The notes under the pieces were generated by a model. The model was not told the origin of the DNA, ran no database searches, and saw nothing but the letters and a program-made list of their open reading frames with translations. A stretch of 64,000 nt of DNA from Drosophila miranda (taxonomy: Eukaryota > Arthropoda > Insecta > Diptera > Drosophilidae): NCBI RefSeq assembly GCF_003369915.1, contig NC_046674.1, forward strand, positions 3,534,001-3,598,000. The letters are read 5' to 3'. A program made the translations under genes and the position numbers. Positions 47,801-60,148 of this stretch are shown here, piece after piece (position 1 is the stretch's first letter; every line of letters begins with the position of its first letter).

Positions 47801-48817
47801 GCTGAAATTTGAAATAAATATTCATATTATATATATACTCGTACGTGTATGCCTTATTGAATGAAACAAAACAAAGAAAAATTATTTGCCCCATTGTAAA
47901 GAAAAGAACATAATAAACGAGAACCCAGAGGTTTCAAAAATACCTGCTAAACAACAGAGGTCGCCGGGGAGTCGCCACAGAAACCAGCCACCGGCTTACC
48001 GGCTTACCAGAATACCATAGAAAAGCCCCTACCTCCAAAAAGTCAGTCCACCGCACACTGCCACGCTGCCACCGCAAATGCAAAACTGCAATTTGGATTC
48101 AGCAAATTGTTGAGAAATTTTTACTAAATTGTTAAATAGTTAAATACAAAACGAAACATTTTTAAATCGAATCGTAACAATAATTAGGAATCACACGATG
48201 GAAAACGAAAGCTAACCCAAACAAAATGTAACGAAATGGAAAGCAATAATTCAGAAGACAGGCTCTAGTTAAAAACTACTCGTATAGAAAGTCGAAGAAG
48301 CAACATAGAAACCACCAAGCAGGAGAGCAGGAGGATATATAGTATGTATATGTCAGTCAATAGGGATTTTATTTAGTTGGAGAAGAGCGTTCGCCCGCAC
48401 AACAAATGAAACTATACAATACGATACCAATACAAAACCGATACCGATACTCAAGTCGAATACGAGAATAGGTTCTTCGAGTTGGGGGGAAGGGATGGGG
48501 GGGGAGGGGGAGGAGGAGAGGTTCCCCATTGCTGGAGTTGGTTTTGTGGCAGAACGAACTGCATTGAACTGAACTGAAGAACTGGACGGACGGAGAACCA
48601 TAATACAACTCATACCTTGTTTGGCGTTCCGTTCCAATGTTGCACGTTTGGTTCACCATCCCAGCAATATCTTATCTTCCGCAGACTAATCGTTCAAGAT
48701 CAGATCATAACTAAAGTAAATCCAAGGCATAACTTAAGTATATACGTGATATTTTGAAAAAGCGAAAATTCATAAATTGTTTAGGTTTAAAACAATATTA
48801 AAATATATTATATATAC

Positions 48818-48855
<38 letters not shown>

Positions 48856-50246
48856 AAAACCATAATGATTAAATTAATTAAACAAACGAATGAATGAACA
48901 TTTTTGCTGACAAAAGAAAAAAACAAACACAACAAAGAGAAGATAAAAGAGGAGATGAAAGGAAATGTTTGTAAACTCAATTTATTGTATGACTTGAATG
49001 AGAGTACACGGAAGACAGAGACAGAGACAGAGACAGGAAAGAACGAAAAGAAAGTAAAGAAAGGGAGAAAGAGAAGGCGAAGGCAGTTCTTAAGTTTTTA
49101 CTGAGCAGCAAGAAGAGCAGCAGAGAGCAGATTGTCCCATCGTAAAAATCTATTTAGTTTATATATAGTGAATATTTATATTATATATACATATATGTGT
49201 ATCTAGATATACATATATACATATATATATATATTGAAATGAACAAATGGCAAACAAAAATAGCAATTAGAAAGAACGTAGAAGGAAAACAAAAGGAAAA
49301 ACGTGAAAGCAAGAAGAATTATATATATATATACATATATATATCATAGCGCAAAGAATAATATTTATATATTTTAATGAATGAAACGAAAGATAAACTG
49401 ATTAAGTGCAGCTCAACTAAAGAGCATCAAACACCACACCATACCACAGCACACCACACATGTTTTTAGACTAAGTACCTACCTACCTAAATGAATTCAG
49501 CAATTATACATACATATGATATATGAGAGATCCTGCGAGGCGATGATAGGGGATGATGGGGAAAGTGTCGGAAAAGGAATCAAGGATTGCGAATGATTGT
49601 TTTTACTACTTACGATAGATATAATCCCAGATACTATCCCCATGATCATCACACAAGAGGAATAAAACAAACAGAAAAGGAAAAATATGTAACCACACCA
49701 CAAAAACACACACACATACTACCTATATACCTATATATAGATGAGAAGGAAGAAAAGAGAACGCATAAATAGCAATAACAATAAAGCAACAGCTACTTAA
49801 TAATTTTAGCAAAATGCAAACACACAAAAAAAAAACAAAAACAAAAATATGAGAAGAAAATACTAAAATTGCAAAAAAAAAAACACTTTGGTTTGCTTTT
49901 ATTCGCTTTTTGGTTGGTTCTTATGCTTTTTTCAGTTTGTTGAATCCAGCGAGTTCGAGTGTCCCTACCCCTACCCTCCTGACTCATGTAAAGCACCCTA
50001 CCCCCAACTAAACAAATATACCCCTCAGAAAACCATCCACCACCAATGATGGCGCAGCAGCTGCAGCAGCAACAGCAGCAGCACCAGATTCAACAGCAGC
50101 AACACCAGATTCAACAGCAGCATCAGCAGCAGCACCAGATTCAACAGCAACAGCAGCAGTCGATGCTGCTGCCACAGCAGCCATCGAGCTCCAACTGGAT
50201 GGAGTTGGACGATCTCAATTTGAACAACTGCGGGTCGAAGATTTAG
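38257..50246 (+). CDS. bol: Boule, DAZ-family germline RNA-binding protein
   Basis: Seven coding exons (38257-38375, 38457-38610, 43617-43676, 43779-43896, 44276-44352, 44420-44453, 50029-50246) sum to 260 codons, 259 residues. The single RRM has RNP2 RIFVGGI (33-39) and RNP1 KGYGFVTF (72-79). It is followed by a DAZ-type region (residues 112-176; NPLQSIVAANGAVYYTTTPP, then MQYQPFYQYYSVPM). The last exon (from about residue 188) is a long Gln/His run ending in NWMELDDLNLNNCGSKI. Known role in flies: needed for the meiotic G2/M transition in spermatocytes by promoting translation of twine mRNA; nuclear then cytoplasmic. A 5006 bp intron splits the RRM after residue 91, and a 5575 bp intron precedes the last exon. 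Exon 6 has a CAGCAG tandem acceptor (start 44417 or 44420). The last exon is the least certain, although phase and the expected ENH start fit. Confidence 0.95.
39060..39197. repeat. TAC-rich trinucleotide tract
   Basis: Mostly CTA/ACT triplets with TGC, GTA and ATT variants over 138 bp, inside a boule intron. Its reading frames give Tyr, Leu or Thr homopolymers that are not genuine proteins. Confidence 0.9.
39697..39735. repeat. (AC)n microsatellite
   Basis: An uninterrupted CA run of about 39 bp in a boule intron. Confidence 0.9.
42015..42047. repeat. (CCAGG)n pentamer repeat
   Basis: Six to seven tandem CCAGG units in a boule intron. Confidence 0.9.
44162..44203. repeat. (CGTACAT)n heptamer repeat
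   Basis: About five CGTACAT units plus one CGTACAC variant, lying in the intron about 75 bp upstream of boule exon 5. Confidence 0.85.
44454..50028 (+). other. boule last intron / possible alternative 3' UTR
   Basis: 5.6 kb of strongly AT-rich DNA between coding exons 6 and 7. It has a (CAA)n run at about 44825-44862, (GT)n near 45874-45892, (AC)n near 46698-46730, several (TA)n runs (46865-46885, 47335-47380, 48820-48853) and ACAGAG repeats near 49015-49036. The sequence resembles a fly 3' UTR. TGTANATA motifs of Pumilio type occur at 45339-45346 and 46094-46101, so an isoform ending here is possible. No coding exon is seen. The acceptor of exon 7 is CCCCTCAG ending at 50028. Confidence 0.45.
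48820..48853. repeat. (TA)n microsatellite
   Basis: About 34 bp of uninterrupted TA in the last boule intron. Confidence 0.9.
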
Positions 50247-51943
50247 AGTGGACGTTTGTGCAGATGATCGGATAAAACAAAAAAAGAAATCAACAACAAC
50301 ACAAAAATGATCTTAATCAAAACTCAAAACTCTTATATCAAAACTCAAAGGAAAAAACAAGGAAACACCTCTAGTATAGCTGCGCGTCGTTGAAGAAAGA
50401 GATGAACCGGCATCTGGAATTGGCTCCAGAACGGAGCACACAACAGAAGAATTTCGAGAACGAGAACGATCACCGATCGATCAACACCTACACAAAATTT
50501 GTTGTTCTGTTTATGCCCATTCGACCGAACCAACCAACCAACCAGCCCACCCTACTACAACTACAACCTAGTTTTTAGTTATTTTGTTTTGTTTAATTCT
50601 TTATTTGTTTGTTTTTATCACAATTTGATATATGGCCTGCAGCTGGGACAGAGAAAGATCAGATCCAGAGAGGGTATAAGAAATCCAATAACAACGTCGT
50701 TTCCCCAACGCCGCACACATAACAGTCTTTCGAACCCAAATGAATAACCGAAGCATATCCAATACTTCCTTCAAAATGGCGCATACCCACATACCACATA
50801 TGCAGACTTCTTATCCACCCTATGATGATCTGAGCTCTCGCAACGTTCCACTTTCACCTCCAGCTACACTTCCAGCTGCACAGAGCCCAAATCTCTCAAT
50901 CACAATTTACATTAGCATTCCAAAAATGTTTTGGGCTCTAGGGCTCTACTCAGCCTGTGTTCCGATTTATAATATTATCGATAAATCAATCGTTTTTTCG
51001 GGTTATCTTATGGTTGTCTCTTCCAGTTATCCTTGCCAAATTTTCAACCTTTCTTGAATCAATTAGTTTAATTTAGAATCCTTACATTATCCATGTCTCT
51101 TGTCATCAGACAATAATGTAAATAAAAATGAGCCCAAAACAAAAAAAAAAACCAGTTATGATTTCCTTACTTTTGCGTTCGTTGATTTATTTATTTATTG
51201 ATTATTTTTGCTCGAGCAAGACGTGTAGTGTAGCATACTTTACAGATGCTTCCAAATACCTGCAAAAGAAAATGCAAAAAGCAACGAATCTTTCAGTAGC
51301 ATGACACAGACGTGAGCACAGCAGACGCTTAAAGATGCTTCAATACGCTGATATGAAATAGTTGAATTAAACGGTTGTGTCAAATTAGCTCTAATTAATC
51401 TCGATGTCAGATGATCAGAAGGCGGCGGCAGTGGCAACTTACCTAGAATTGGACTTGTCTAAAATCTCTAAATGTAGTTCAATTATAATTGGTTTGCTAA
51501 CTTCTATGCATCTCTCAACTACCGTGTGTGTATCTTTAATCTTTCCGTGTGCGATCGCGATCGTGGAGAAGAAACAACCAAGAACAAAAACTAATTATAA
51601 TCTATAAAAAAAAGCATACACATACATACACCTAGATGATATATACAACAATATATATATATATATATATATCAGAAGTATATATATATATATACTTAAA
51701 TGTACAAGAACAATATCTCAATGGCGTCTCAATACAAAAACCGAAACCAAATTACAAGAATATTTACGAGCAGAGCAGAGAAGAATTAATACCAAAAGGG
51801 TCATGTAAAACAAAAAGAACATTTTTACATAAGAAAAATGCATTTTTTAACAAAAGTCTACGTGTGAATTGAATAAAACCTTATATTATATGTGTATACA
51901 CGCATATATATATATATATATTACATATATATACATTTTATTA

Positions 51944-51977
<34 letters not shown>

Positions 51978-54900
51978 GTAACGTCGAGCAGCAATTTTTT
52001 ATAACAAGAAGCGGCCCTGCAGCAACGGCAACGCCAATGGGAATGAGACGGAAGCGGAAGCGTGTGCGGAAGCTGAAGCGGAAATAGAGCAACCCTGCCT
52101 CAAGTGCGTCCTTGGAAAAGCGCCTGCATGTGCATGTGCTCTGCCTACTGTACACCGTGTGTGTGCGTTAAAACGTTTTTGAAGTAAAATTTAATTTACA
52201 CAAGACTGACGCTAAAAATATAACTAAGAATATTAAAAGTGTACTAACCGTTTACGAATTTTTCAAATGCCGCACACGGAGTACTGCTGGAGGGCGGAGG
52301 GCCATCGGACATCAAAGAACGAAGAACGGGCGGGCGGGCGTACGAACGGATTGGGCAGTCAGCAGGGGACGGGAGGAGCGCCGATTTGTATATGGTTATA
52401 TTACATTGTACTTAATAAATGGAAAACCTGAGATATATATTATATATATTTATATTTACAATAAAAAAAAAAAACAAAACGTAAAACACAAAAATATAAA
52501 CTATGAAAAAACCGTAAAAAAAAATATATATATATATATAAAAAAGTAACTTAAAGCAAAATTAATGGTAAATAACAAAATATACAGTGTTATTTTTATT
52601 TTTATGATATTGTACTTACATTAGTGAATAAAATTAACGGCGCAGCAATAATAAGAAAAAAAAATAATTTAGCAGACAGAAACAAAAATAGACAGAAAAA
52701 TATCCAGAATAATATGTGATGTGTGATCGATTGATGATTGTTGATTGATGAATATTGTATAAAGCAAGAGCACAAAATAATGAATGAAAGTGTCCCATTA
52801 CAATCCCTAAAGCAATATGAAAAGACGAGTGTTATAGATATTATTTTGGGATTCAAGCAGCATAGAAGATCATACAAAAATTAGTTTCAGAAAATATAAA
52901 TAGATTTGGTAGGTGGATGTCTCTGCGGAGAGGACGAGCCTAGAGGATACAATAAACGTGCAACGAAATCTTTTAGATTATACAAGGAATAACCTTAATC
53001 CACATATAGGTGCATTCATCAGAGCTGTACTCCACTCCAACCGATATACATATAACGATTTATGGGATTGGATTACTCGTTTTTAGTGATGCATAAATGT
53101 TTGTTCGTTAGTTCGGTTGAGGTTGACATTCCCCCGAGCCCAAGTCACCACAACCACAACCATAACCACCACCACCAAATCTTTTTTGGATCATTGTTGT
53201 CAGCAAAAGAGTTTTTCGAACATACTTTATACAATGCAAAAGCATAACCAATTTCTAGAGCGAGATTTCGATCCGATCTGTATGTATAGGCAAAACATGG
53301 CAAATGGTGAAAAGCAAGAACAAACAATGACGGTTTTTCTATCAATGTTGAAATGACAGCGAGTGTTTAGGAAATATTTAACCATATATACAACATATAT
53401 ATTGTATTGTATTGTATTGTATTTTATTGTAGCTAAAATGGTTTCATGTAAACGAAATTGTTGAGTATTTTTAGTCAAGAGAGAGAGAGTCGATGTAAAC
53501 CACATACAACCATAACCACACATAGACACAACAGAAACACCCAACACACAACTGAAGAATTTACAACAATTGTCAGATATTTTAAGGAATTTTCCTGGAA
53601 ATTCTCTTTGGTACACATTCTTTTCGGTTACACATTTGTTTTTGTCTTCAAATTTATACTTTTGCGCAGAATTTCGTTGATTGCCTTCTGCTGACAAAAC
53701 TGTGTCCATTAAGCTCCCGTTCCATTGAATTGATTTGGCCATTATCCCCAAAATCCAAAAACCAAAATCCAAAAACCAAAAACCCCCCTCTAAGATATAA
53801 ACAAAACGAAAAATATGCCGAAATTCTGTTGCAAAATATACATGCATACTCGTACATATATAGTACATACATATGTCTGAATGTGTGTAAAATTATCTAA
53901 ATTGAATCCAAGTGCATTTCAAGTGCTGCACATTGTGAGAATCTGTGCTGAAGCTGAAGGATGAAACAGGAGACAGGAGATAGGAGTCATTGTGTGCTTG
54001 CCACAAGATACACGTCTGTAGAGATACCAAAACCGATACCGATATAGACCGCGATATATAGATACCGATACACCTACATATTTTAAGCCAATTAAAGCGC
54101 CCACGTGACCGAGGGATAAGAATTAAAAATATGTATAGCAAAAAAAAAATAGCAAAAGATTAGCTGAAGGGTAATGCAAAATACTCGCGAATACTAGAGA
54201 AATTATACTTTTTAGCTAAAACTTAAATGGAAAACTAACAAAAATGTATCCAAATTCTTCCGTAAATGAAAACAAAAAAAAACAAAAAAACATTTCTAGC
54301 GAAACAATTTACCATACATAAGAGTCTATATATACATATAAAGTATACTATACACTATACTGAGCAGCATAATAGTAGAGTCGAAGTCAAGGAAATACGT
54401 AAAACATATGAAACACACAAAAACACGAACGAACACCCCCAAACAACCCAAACCCCAAACCCAAACAACACAAATGAATTACAGATCAAGCAAACGACAA
54501 ATGATATCAGCCAGAAGCATAACAGAGAGAGCGAGTGGGGGCATAGAAAGAGGAGGCTATAAGTAGAAGAAAGAGACAGATAGACAGTTAGTTATAGTGA
54601 CAGAATCGAACTACTGATCTCTAAAGTGTGTTCTATGCTTTAAAGAGAGAAGGAGAGAGGGGGATGGAGATGCAAAAGTATTACAATTTTGAGCTGCAAT
54701 ATTTTTTAATCAAAAAAAAAAAACATGACGAGAAGGTTTAATGAAAGTAAAATAAAAACAAAGATAATAATTAATATATATTTTTCTCTTTTGAGATAAA
54801 CGAAAAACGAAAACTTTTTTTGATGTGAATTGAGTTAGGAAAACCTATATATAAAAAAAAAAAAACAAAAAAAACAAAAAAAAAGACGAGATCATAAACA

Positions 54901-56380
54901 GTAAAACATATTCCGAAAAGTATAAAAAAAAAGAAACCAAAGCTATAGCTAAAGAAATGCACAAAGTTTTGTGTGTATTTTTTTTCGGTTTTATTCATGT
55001 GTGTAAAACTTCCGTGTGAACAAAAAACAAAGACAAAGAAACCCAAAAACAAAACTACACTACACTACAAAAGCAAAGCCAGACACTAAGCCCAACTGAA
55101 ATTGTCAAATATGAATAATATATATAAAGTCTATATGGAATATATATTTAGATAACAATATATATATATACATATATATTATATACATATGTACATGTGT
55201 GCAAATTATTCAAATCCATCAAAATACGATGCAGATAAGGAAAATGAAAACAAAAAAGTCTCTATATATTTAGTAAATTATAACGAAAGAAAGAAAAATG
55301 AATACGTAGTACAACGGCAAGCGAAGTAAAAAGTATAAAGCAAAACAAAACATATAAGAGATCTAAATTCGGAAAAAACAAAAAACGGAAAAATGGAAAA
55401 TGAAAAAAAAAAAAAAAAATGAAATGAAGAATAGCATAAAAAAATAATTATTTATAAAGGCTGTAATTTTAAGTAAAGAACAACCCGATAAATATAACAC
55501 GGCATAATGAAAAGGGGAAACCAAACGAAAAGCGAAACAAAATTTAACGTAAACATATTTCACCCACAAGCAAATTATATTAACTAAAATCTGAATGGAA
55601 GGACGAGAGGAATACTATAAAACTTAAGTACGAACGATATCTAAAACGAAATTATAAACCTAAATGAAAAAGTATATAAAATAATTACATACAAAACGAA
55701 AACAAAAAAAAACAAAACAAAGTAAAAAATAAACTTAAAAGCAACCAAACACGAAAAAAAAAAACAAATAAATTATATATACATATACGAGAACTCAATG
55801 TATGTAATAAATATAAAACTAAATAAATAAAATATTTAAAAAATGGAATAAACCCGAACATTACCGTATTTTAATATGAATCAACAAAACAAAAAAGAAT
55901 CTGCTGCTGCCGATCAGACCATGGATTGATGTCACGCGATGACGCACCTGACCGACACCGACCCCCGACCCGACCCCCTCCCGAGACTTTGACCAAGAAA
56001 AACATCATATGGGGTGAGGGGTGGGGGGTTTTATTATCTACAAGCTATAATGCATTTTATTTAATCTTTGTTATTTTTGTAATGCCAAGGTACATGAATA
56101 GTCGTAGCCACGCGGCGCCGCCAGCCTCTGGTGGAGACGTCGCACTGCGATTCTGGGCTTTGCTCTACTTCCAGAGACGCTACGTGCCGGCTCGGCTTAG
56201 TTTACAATTACGAGTACTACACTCACGATTGCGTTTATCGCTTTACAATACTACACACAATAAATACATTAAGTGCACAATGAACAATAATGAAAAAAAT
56301 AAAATTCTATGAATATTTTGAAGTGTGTGTCGTCTGTCCACACATTAGGAACATGTCAGGGCCGGAACTGAGAGCTCCCT
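50247..56380 (+). other. bol: AT-rich region downstream of boule, likely including its 3' UTR
   Basis: About 6 kb with no supported coding exon. A poly(A) signal AATAAA at 51121-51126 overlaps a Pumilio-type TGTAAATA at 51119-51126 and is followed by an A-run, making it a good candidate end about 880 bp after the stop. Further AATAAA copies continue to about 56300. (TA)n tracts lie at 51651-51694 and 51900-51971, and TATTG repeats at 53400-53430. The frame at 53227-53868 (-, 213 codons) is AT-driven and not supported. Confidence 0.45.
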
Positions 56381-56593
56381 CTACTTGCTGATGAAGCTGT
56401 GATTGTGGTTCTGCATCCTTACACTTTTCGGGGCCAGCTGCTTGCGGTCGAACTCGAAGTTCTTGTGGGTCTTCACCATGCGGGGATTGGGTCCAGCAGA
56501 GGCCCTCCAGTACACCGTTTGCATGGCATTCCGTCCGGCAATGTAGCGAGAAGTGGAACTGACCAGATGAGGCAATTTATTGGACGCAGACAT
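56381..56593 (-). CDS. Small basic protein of 70 residues, unknown
   Basis: The open frame extends further 5', but 56593 is the first ATG. The product is rich in Ser, Asn, Lys and Arg, with MVKTHKNFEFDRKQLAPK in its C-terminal half, and has no signal peptide or membrane segment. A minus-strand TATA box (CTATAAATAC, 56780-56789) lies about 190 bp upstream, so a short 5' UTR of about 160 nt is expected. Codon composition differs from the AT-rich surroundings and looks protein-coding. I do not recognise the family. Confidence 0.55.
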   Translation of the reverse strand: MSASNKLPHLVSSTSRYIAGRNAMQTVYWRASAGPNPRMVKTHKNFEFDRKQLAPKSVRMQNHNHSFISK

Positions 56594-58832
56594 TCTGGCC
56601 GATGGATTAATGGAGTTGATGGCGTTGTTCCTTGTGGCAGCTATCACAGTTGGTATATAGAGTGAACTCTATATATTTGTTTTTTGGTTGGGTTTGACGG
56701 GTTGTACTGGCTCTCTCCGCTTTGTTTAATTCATTGGCGCGCACGATTCGTTTCTGTGTCTCTAGTCGGTTGTGGGTCCAGTATTTATAGGAGCCTAGAA
56801 TGCCGTTTGTTATCTGCCATTTGTGTGTTTTCGGCATTAGCTGCTAAATACGAGTAGTGTCTGGCGGTCTTATCAGCTGTGCTGTTCGCTCAGATGATGA
56901 TACCGCTGTTAAAAGGGTTGTTAATTGATTAGCTTATGGCCCAGAGTCACCCAGAGCCACCCACCCGGACAGACGGGCACTAGTGCGATGCAACGAAATG
57001 CAACTGCGACGCATTTTCCTAGAAGGTCTGTTGTTTACCTGACGGGCCAAATACCAGTGGGGCTGGATTGTTTCCTCTTTGTTCTGGTTAAATCTAAAGT
57101 TTCGATCTCGTAAGAGTACTTCCCATATGAAGCTCAAAGTCCAAAGAGAAATACTGCACAATCATATACCCTATGCACCCTAATGACGTAAATCGTTGAA
57201 TTGACACATTTTTTGCACAGCTCTCATGGCAAAAATGTACCTACTATACATATATTTATATATATTCGTGCTATATTCGTACGCAAACACATCCTGCCGG
57301 CTGGATTATGCACTTTAAGATATATTCCATCCATTTTTGTGCCTGAGCTTGTAGAGGCCCCAGCTCTGTAAAGTGCTCACCTAGCATGAGCTCTCGACGT
57401 GTGCACGGTCTTCTTATCAGCCTGCTTTCAAAACAAAAAACGTCAGGCATCGGCGACTCCCCTTCTATGAGTCTATGACTGCAATCAGGCGTTGTAAAAT
57501 CCATCAGAAAGCGTGCGCTCGAAATTCGTTAAATAACAATAACAGACGATATGATGATGATGATCGCATCGCATCGCACTCAAAATTCAAGTTCAATTAC
57601 AGAACTCCCAGCGGGAGGGAACCCAATTCAAGCTTATCAACCTCTGCCACGTTGTCGCATAGTGCAATTTATTCGTCATGCCGTCAATATAGATGGGGAA
57701 CCGGGGAAAGCAAAGTACATTAATCGCATGGGGAATATTTTGTCGCCAAAACTTTTCCATGCTTTCGTGGAGTGTTTTCTTTCATAGCTTGTTTACAATT
57801 GTGTTCTTCTTCTGACCACCAGACGCTAGACTTTTTTTGTATTCCACCTAGTACTATACAATACGAGCTTGTTGTTGGGCTTTGGGACTGTTGGGACTGA
57901 TAAGGCGGCGAGTGAGTTTGTTCCCATTTAGCTTTTAGCACTTTCAGTGCCCAAAATCACCTTATCAACAAAGGAAAAGAAAAGAAACAAAACCAAGAAG
58001 AAAACGTCTGAAAAGAATATAAATAAAGCAATCGCCAGACTTTGACTTCTTAGAAGGCGACGTCTGAGGTAAATCGCGTGAATTTGCCACAATTTGAGGC
58101 CAATCGTATGTTGTATGATTTTATGAAATTGATTGCGGGGGGGCTTACCCTAACAATATAAAAGATTGTATCCCAAAGACCAGAGACCCACCCCCACCAG
58201 AGTTTAGCAGGTCCAGGTTCAGTCCAGTTTCCAGTTGCCGGGGACTGATAAGATTTGTTTAGCTTTTCGGGCTATGCTGATAATGTAAAATACCAATGCT
58301 ATAATCTAGATTGGTAATGGCATTGGGGCAAACGTGTGTGTCACGGTGGTACCTCAATATAAAGAACAAAACCCAACAATTTGTATGATTTTTGGCAAGC
58401 AATTTCCATTGCCTACTTTTGGGACTCCATCGAGAGATACATATGTATGGAGATAGGGTGGAGTAGCCATAAGTAGTACCAACAAAATGCTGGTGAATGG
58501 TAGAATTCCCTGCTAGATTTACTAATTGAATTAAGAGTACATTCTCGTACATTTAACGCCTACAACTAACCATATAGCTAACTAATTCCCACTTAAGTCA
58601 TCGGATCTGCCTGTGGCCTGCGGTAATTGGGTTTAATTGGGACAAGACAAGCAATTAAAGCGGAAGCAAACGATGTGAACTGAACTAAACAGCTCGATTG
58701 GGTTCGTTTTTTTTTTTTGGGGAGTGCACTCGGCGAACTCTCGTCACTGTATTGCTTAAGTAGTTTACACATAAATTAAAATATTATGGCTGGACTCATT
58801 AAATACGATAGCTGCTCCGACGACCTCCGACC
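56594..58832. other. Intergenic region with a GATA-site cluster
   Basis: GATA-factor sites (CTTATCA or TGATAAG) occur at 56869-56876, 57413-57420, 57897-57904, 57961-57967 and 58245-58252. Plus-strand TATA-like elements are at about 58019 (TATAAATA) and 58157-58164 (TATAAAAG), but no plus-strand ORF follows them. No other gene is recognised. Confidence 0.45.
56780..56789 (-). promoter_or_regulatory. TATA box for the 70-residue gene
   Basis: CTATAAATAC on the minus strand, about 190 bp upstream of the ATG at 56593. Confidence 0.5.
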
Positions 58833-60148
58833 TCACTGGCCGCGACCCCAGACGAGCAGAAGCAGAAACAGGAGCATCGAGATAATGTTACCTCCCAGAT
58901 GGCCACAGCCATTGCAGACCTTTCGAATGGTTTCCGTGTAGAGGCCACGACGTGAGAGCAGATTACGAATACTGCGCAGCTCCTGGAAGAATATTGGATT
59001 ATATGATTAGTTGGATCCAAACATGGGAGAAACATTCCACTTCCACTTACATCTGCACTGAGTCCCAGGCGATTCCGTGACAACACCACCGTGTAAATGG
59101 AGCTCTTCACATCGTTGCCGCAGAAGGTCAGCACCAGGTGATCGTTGACCGCCTTGACCACCTGGACGGTGCCCGTGAACTGCGTGTAGGAGTTTAGGGT
59201 CACCAGACTGCCCCGCTGATCCCCAATGTTGGACCACTGCCCGGGTGTTCGGGTCGTATAGTTGAACGTATACTCTAAATTATTGTCGCGCTCGCTCCAG
59301 ACCAAACGCAGATAGTTCTGCTTTGCCCGCCCCTGATTCGGATAATTATCCTCTCCCATATACGAGGGCGTTGTCGGGTCACGTCCGTAGTTGTTTTGAT
59401 TCCGGTTGTAGTCCGGGGAACCATAGCCGTCATCGCCGTAGCCGCGATTTCTGAGGCTGTTGACCATCTGAGAAGGAGAGAGAGAGATTTGGAGACCCAT
59501 CACTAGGGGCAGACACACTTACCTGATCGGTCACGTCAGCCAGGTGTATGATGACGCACGAATCGTACTCATAGACGCCGGGAAAGTCTTGGCTGTGGAC
59601 GATGATCTCGCTGCCGTACCAGAGGCCCATTATCTATATAGAGGCAGATTCTGGTCATTAGTTTTCGAGTGCACACACAAACACACAGCCACAGAGCGAG
59701 AGCGGGAGAGAAGGAGGGCAATGTAGTACTGATGGAGGTCATTTGTGCGATTTGCATGCGACTTTCTGTGCGTTCAATTAAATGCCACCACAATGGGACA
59801 ACAATGCTCCCTCCATGCTGGTCAAGAATTGACATTGGGCCCACATTCGGCGCAAAGGGTTAATTAGAACAAATCAGCCATAATTTCATTAGCCAGCCAT
59901 GCATTCCTTACATACATTAGTGATAATTTTCGATTGGGAATTTTCCTCTCTCTAATTTTGAGTGTGGGGCCCCTCACCTGTTCCAGATCCACCGAATTCT
60001 GTGGATTGATGTTCATGCAACGCATTGCCGAATTGATTCTCTCCGTTGTGGTGGATCCACCGGACACGATGCCATATTGGTCCAGGGCATTGCCATTACA
60101 CCAGCAGATGCTGAATATCAGCCAGTAGGCCAGGGATCTGATGAACAT
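58833..60148 (-). CDS. Lipocalin-like secreted protein, probably GPI-anchored
   Basis: Four exons (60148-59978, 59633-59523, 59467-59051, 58982-58833) sum to 283 codons, 282 residues; all introns are phase 0. The signal peptide is at 1-18 or so (MFIRSLAYWLIFSICWCNG). A lipocalin-type GxWY motif (GLWYGSEI) is at about 60-67, preceded by a Cys-containing segment (AMRCMNINPQN). Exon 3 reads as beta-strand-rich barrel sequence (YLRLVWSER, LEYTFNYTTR, LVLTFCGND) after a Tyr/Asn/Gly-rich insert of about 45 residues (residues 95-140). The C-terminus is a hydrophobic tail (ISMLLFLLLLVW) after CNGCGHLGGN, typical of a GPI-attachment signal, as in Lazarillo. Expected role: extracellular binding of a small hydrophobic ligand; the ligand is unknown. 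The lipocalin call is moderate because only one signature motif is clear. Confidence 0.75.

Noticed and set aside
51900..51971. TA-rich inverted sequence considered as a hairpin RNA gene
   Set aside because: Any alternating TA tract is self-complementary; there is no distinct loop or conserved arm.
53227..53868. 213-codon minus-strand open frame
   Set aside because: Phe/Tyr/Ile-rich product of AT-rich DNA with no signature; no splice or promoter support.
58157..58190. TATAAAAG on the plus strand as promoter of another gene
   Set aside because: No plausible plus-strand ORF or splice pair follows before the minus-strand lipocalin-like gene.
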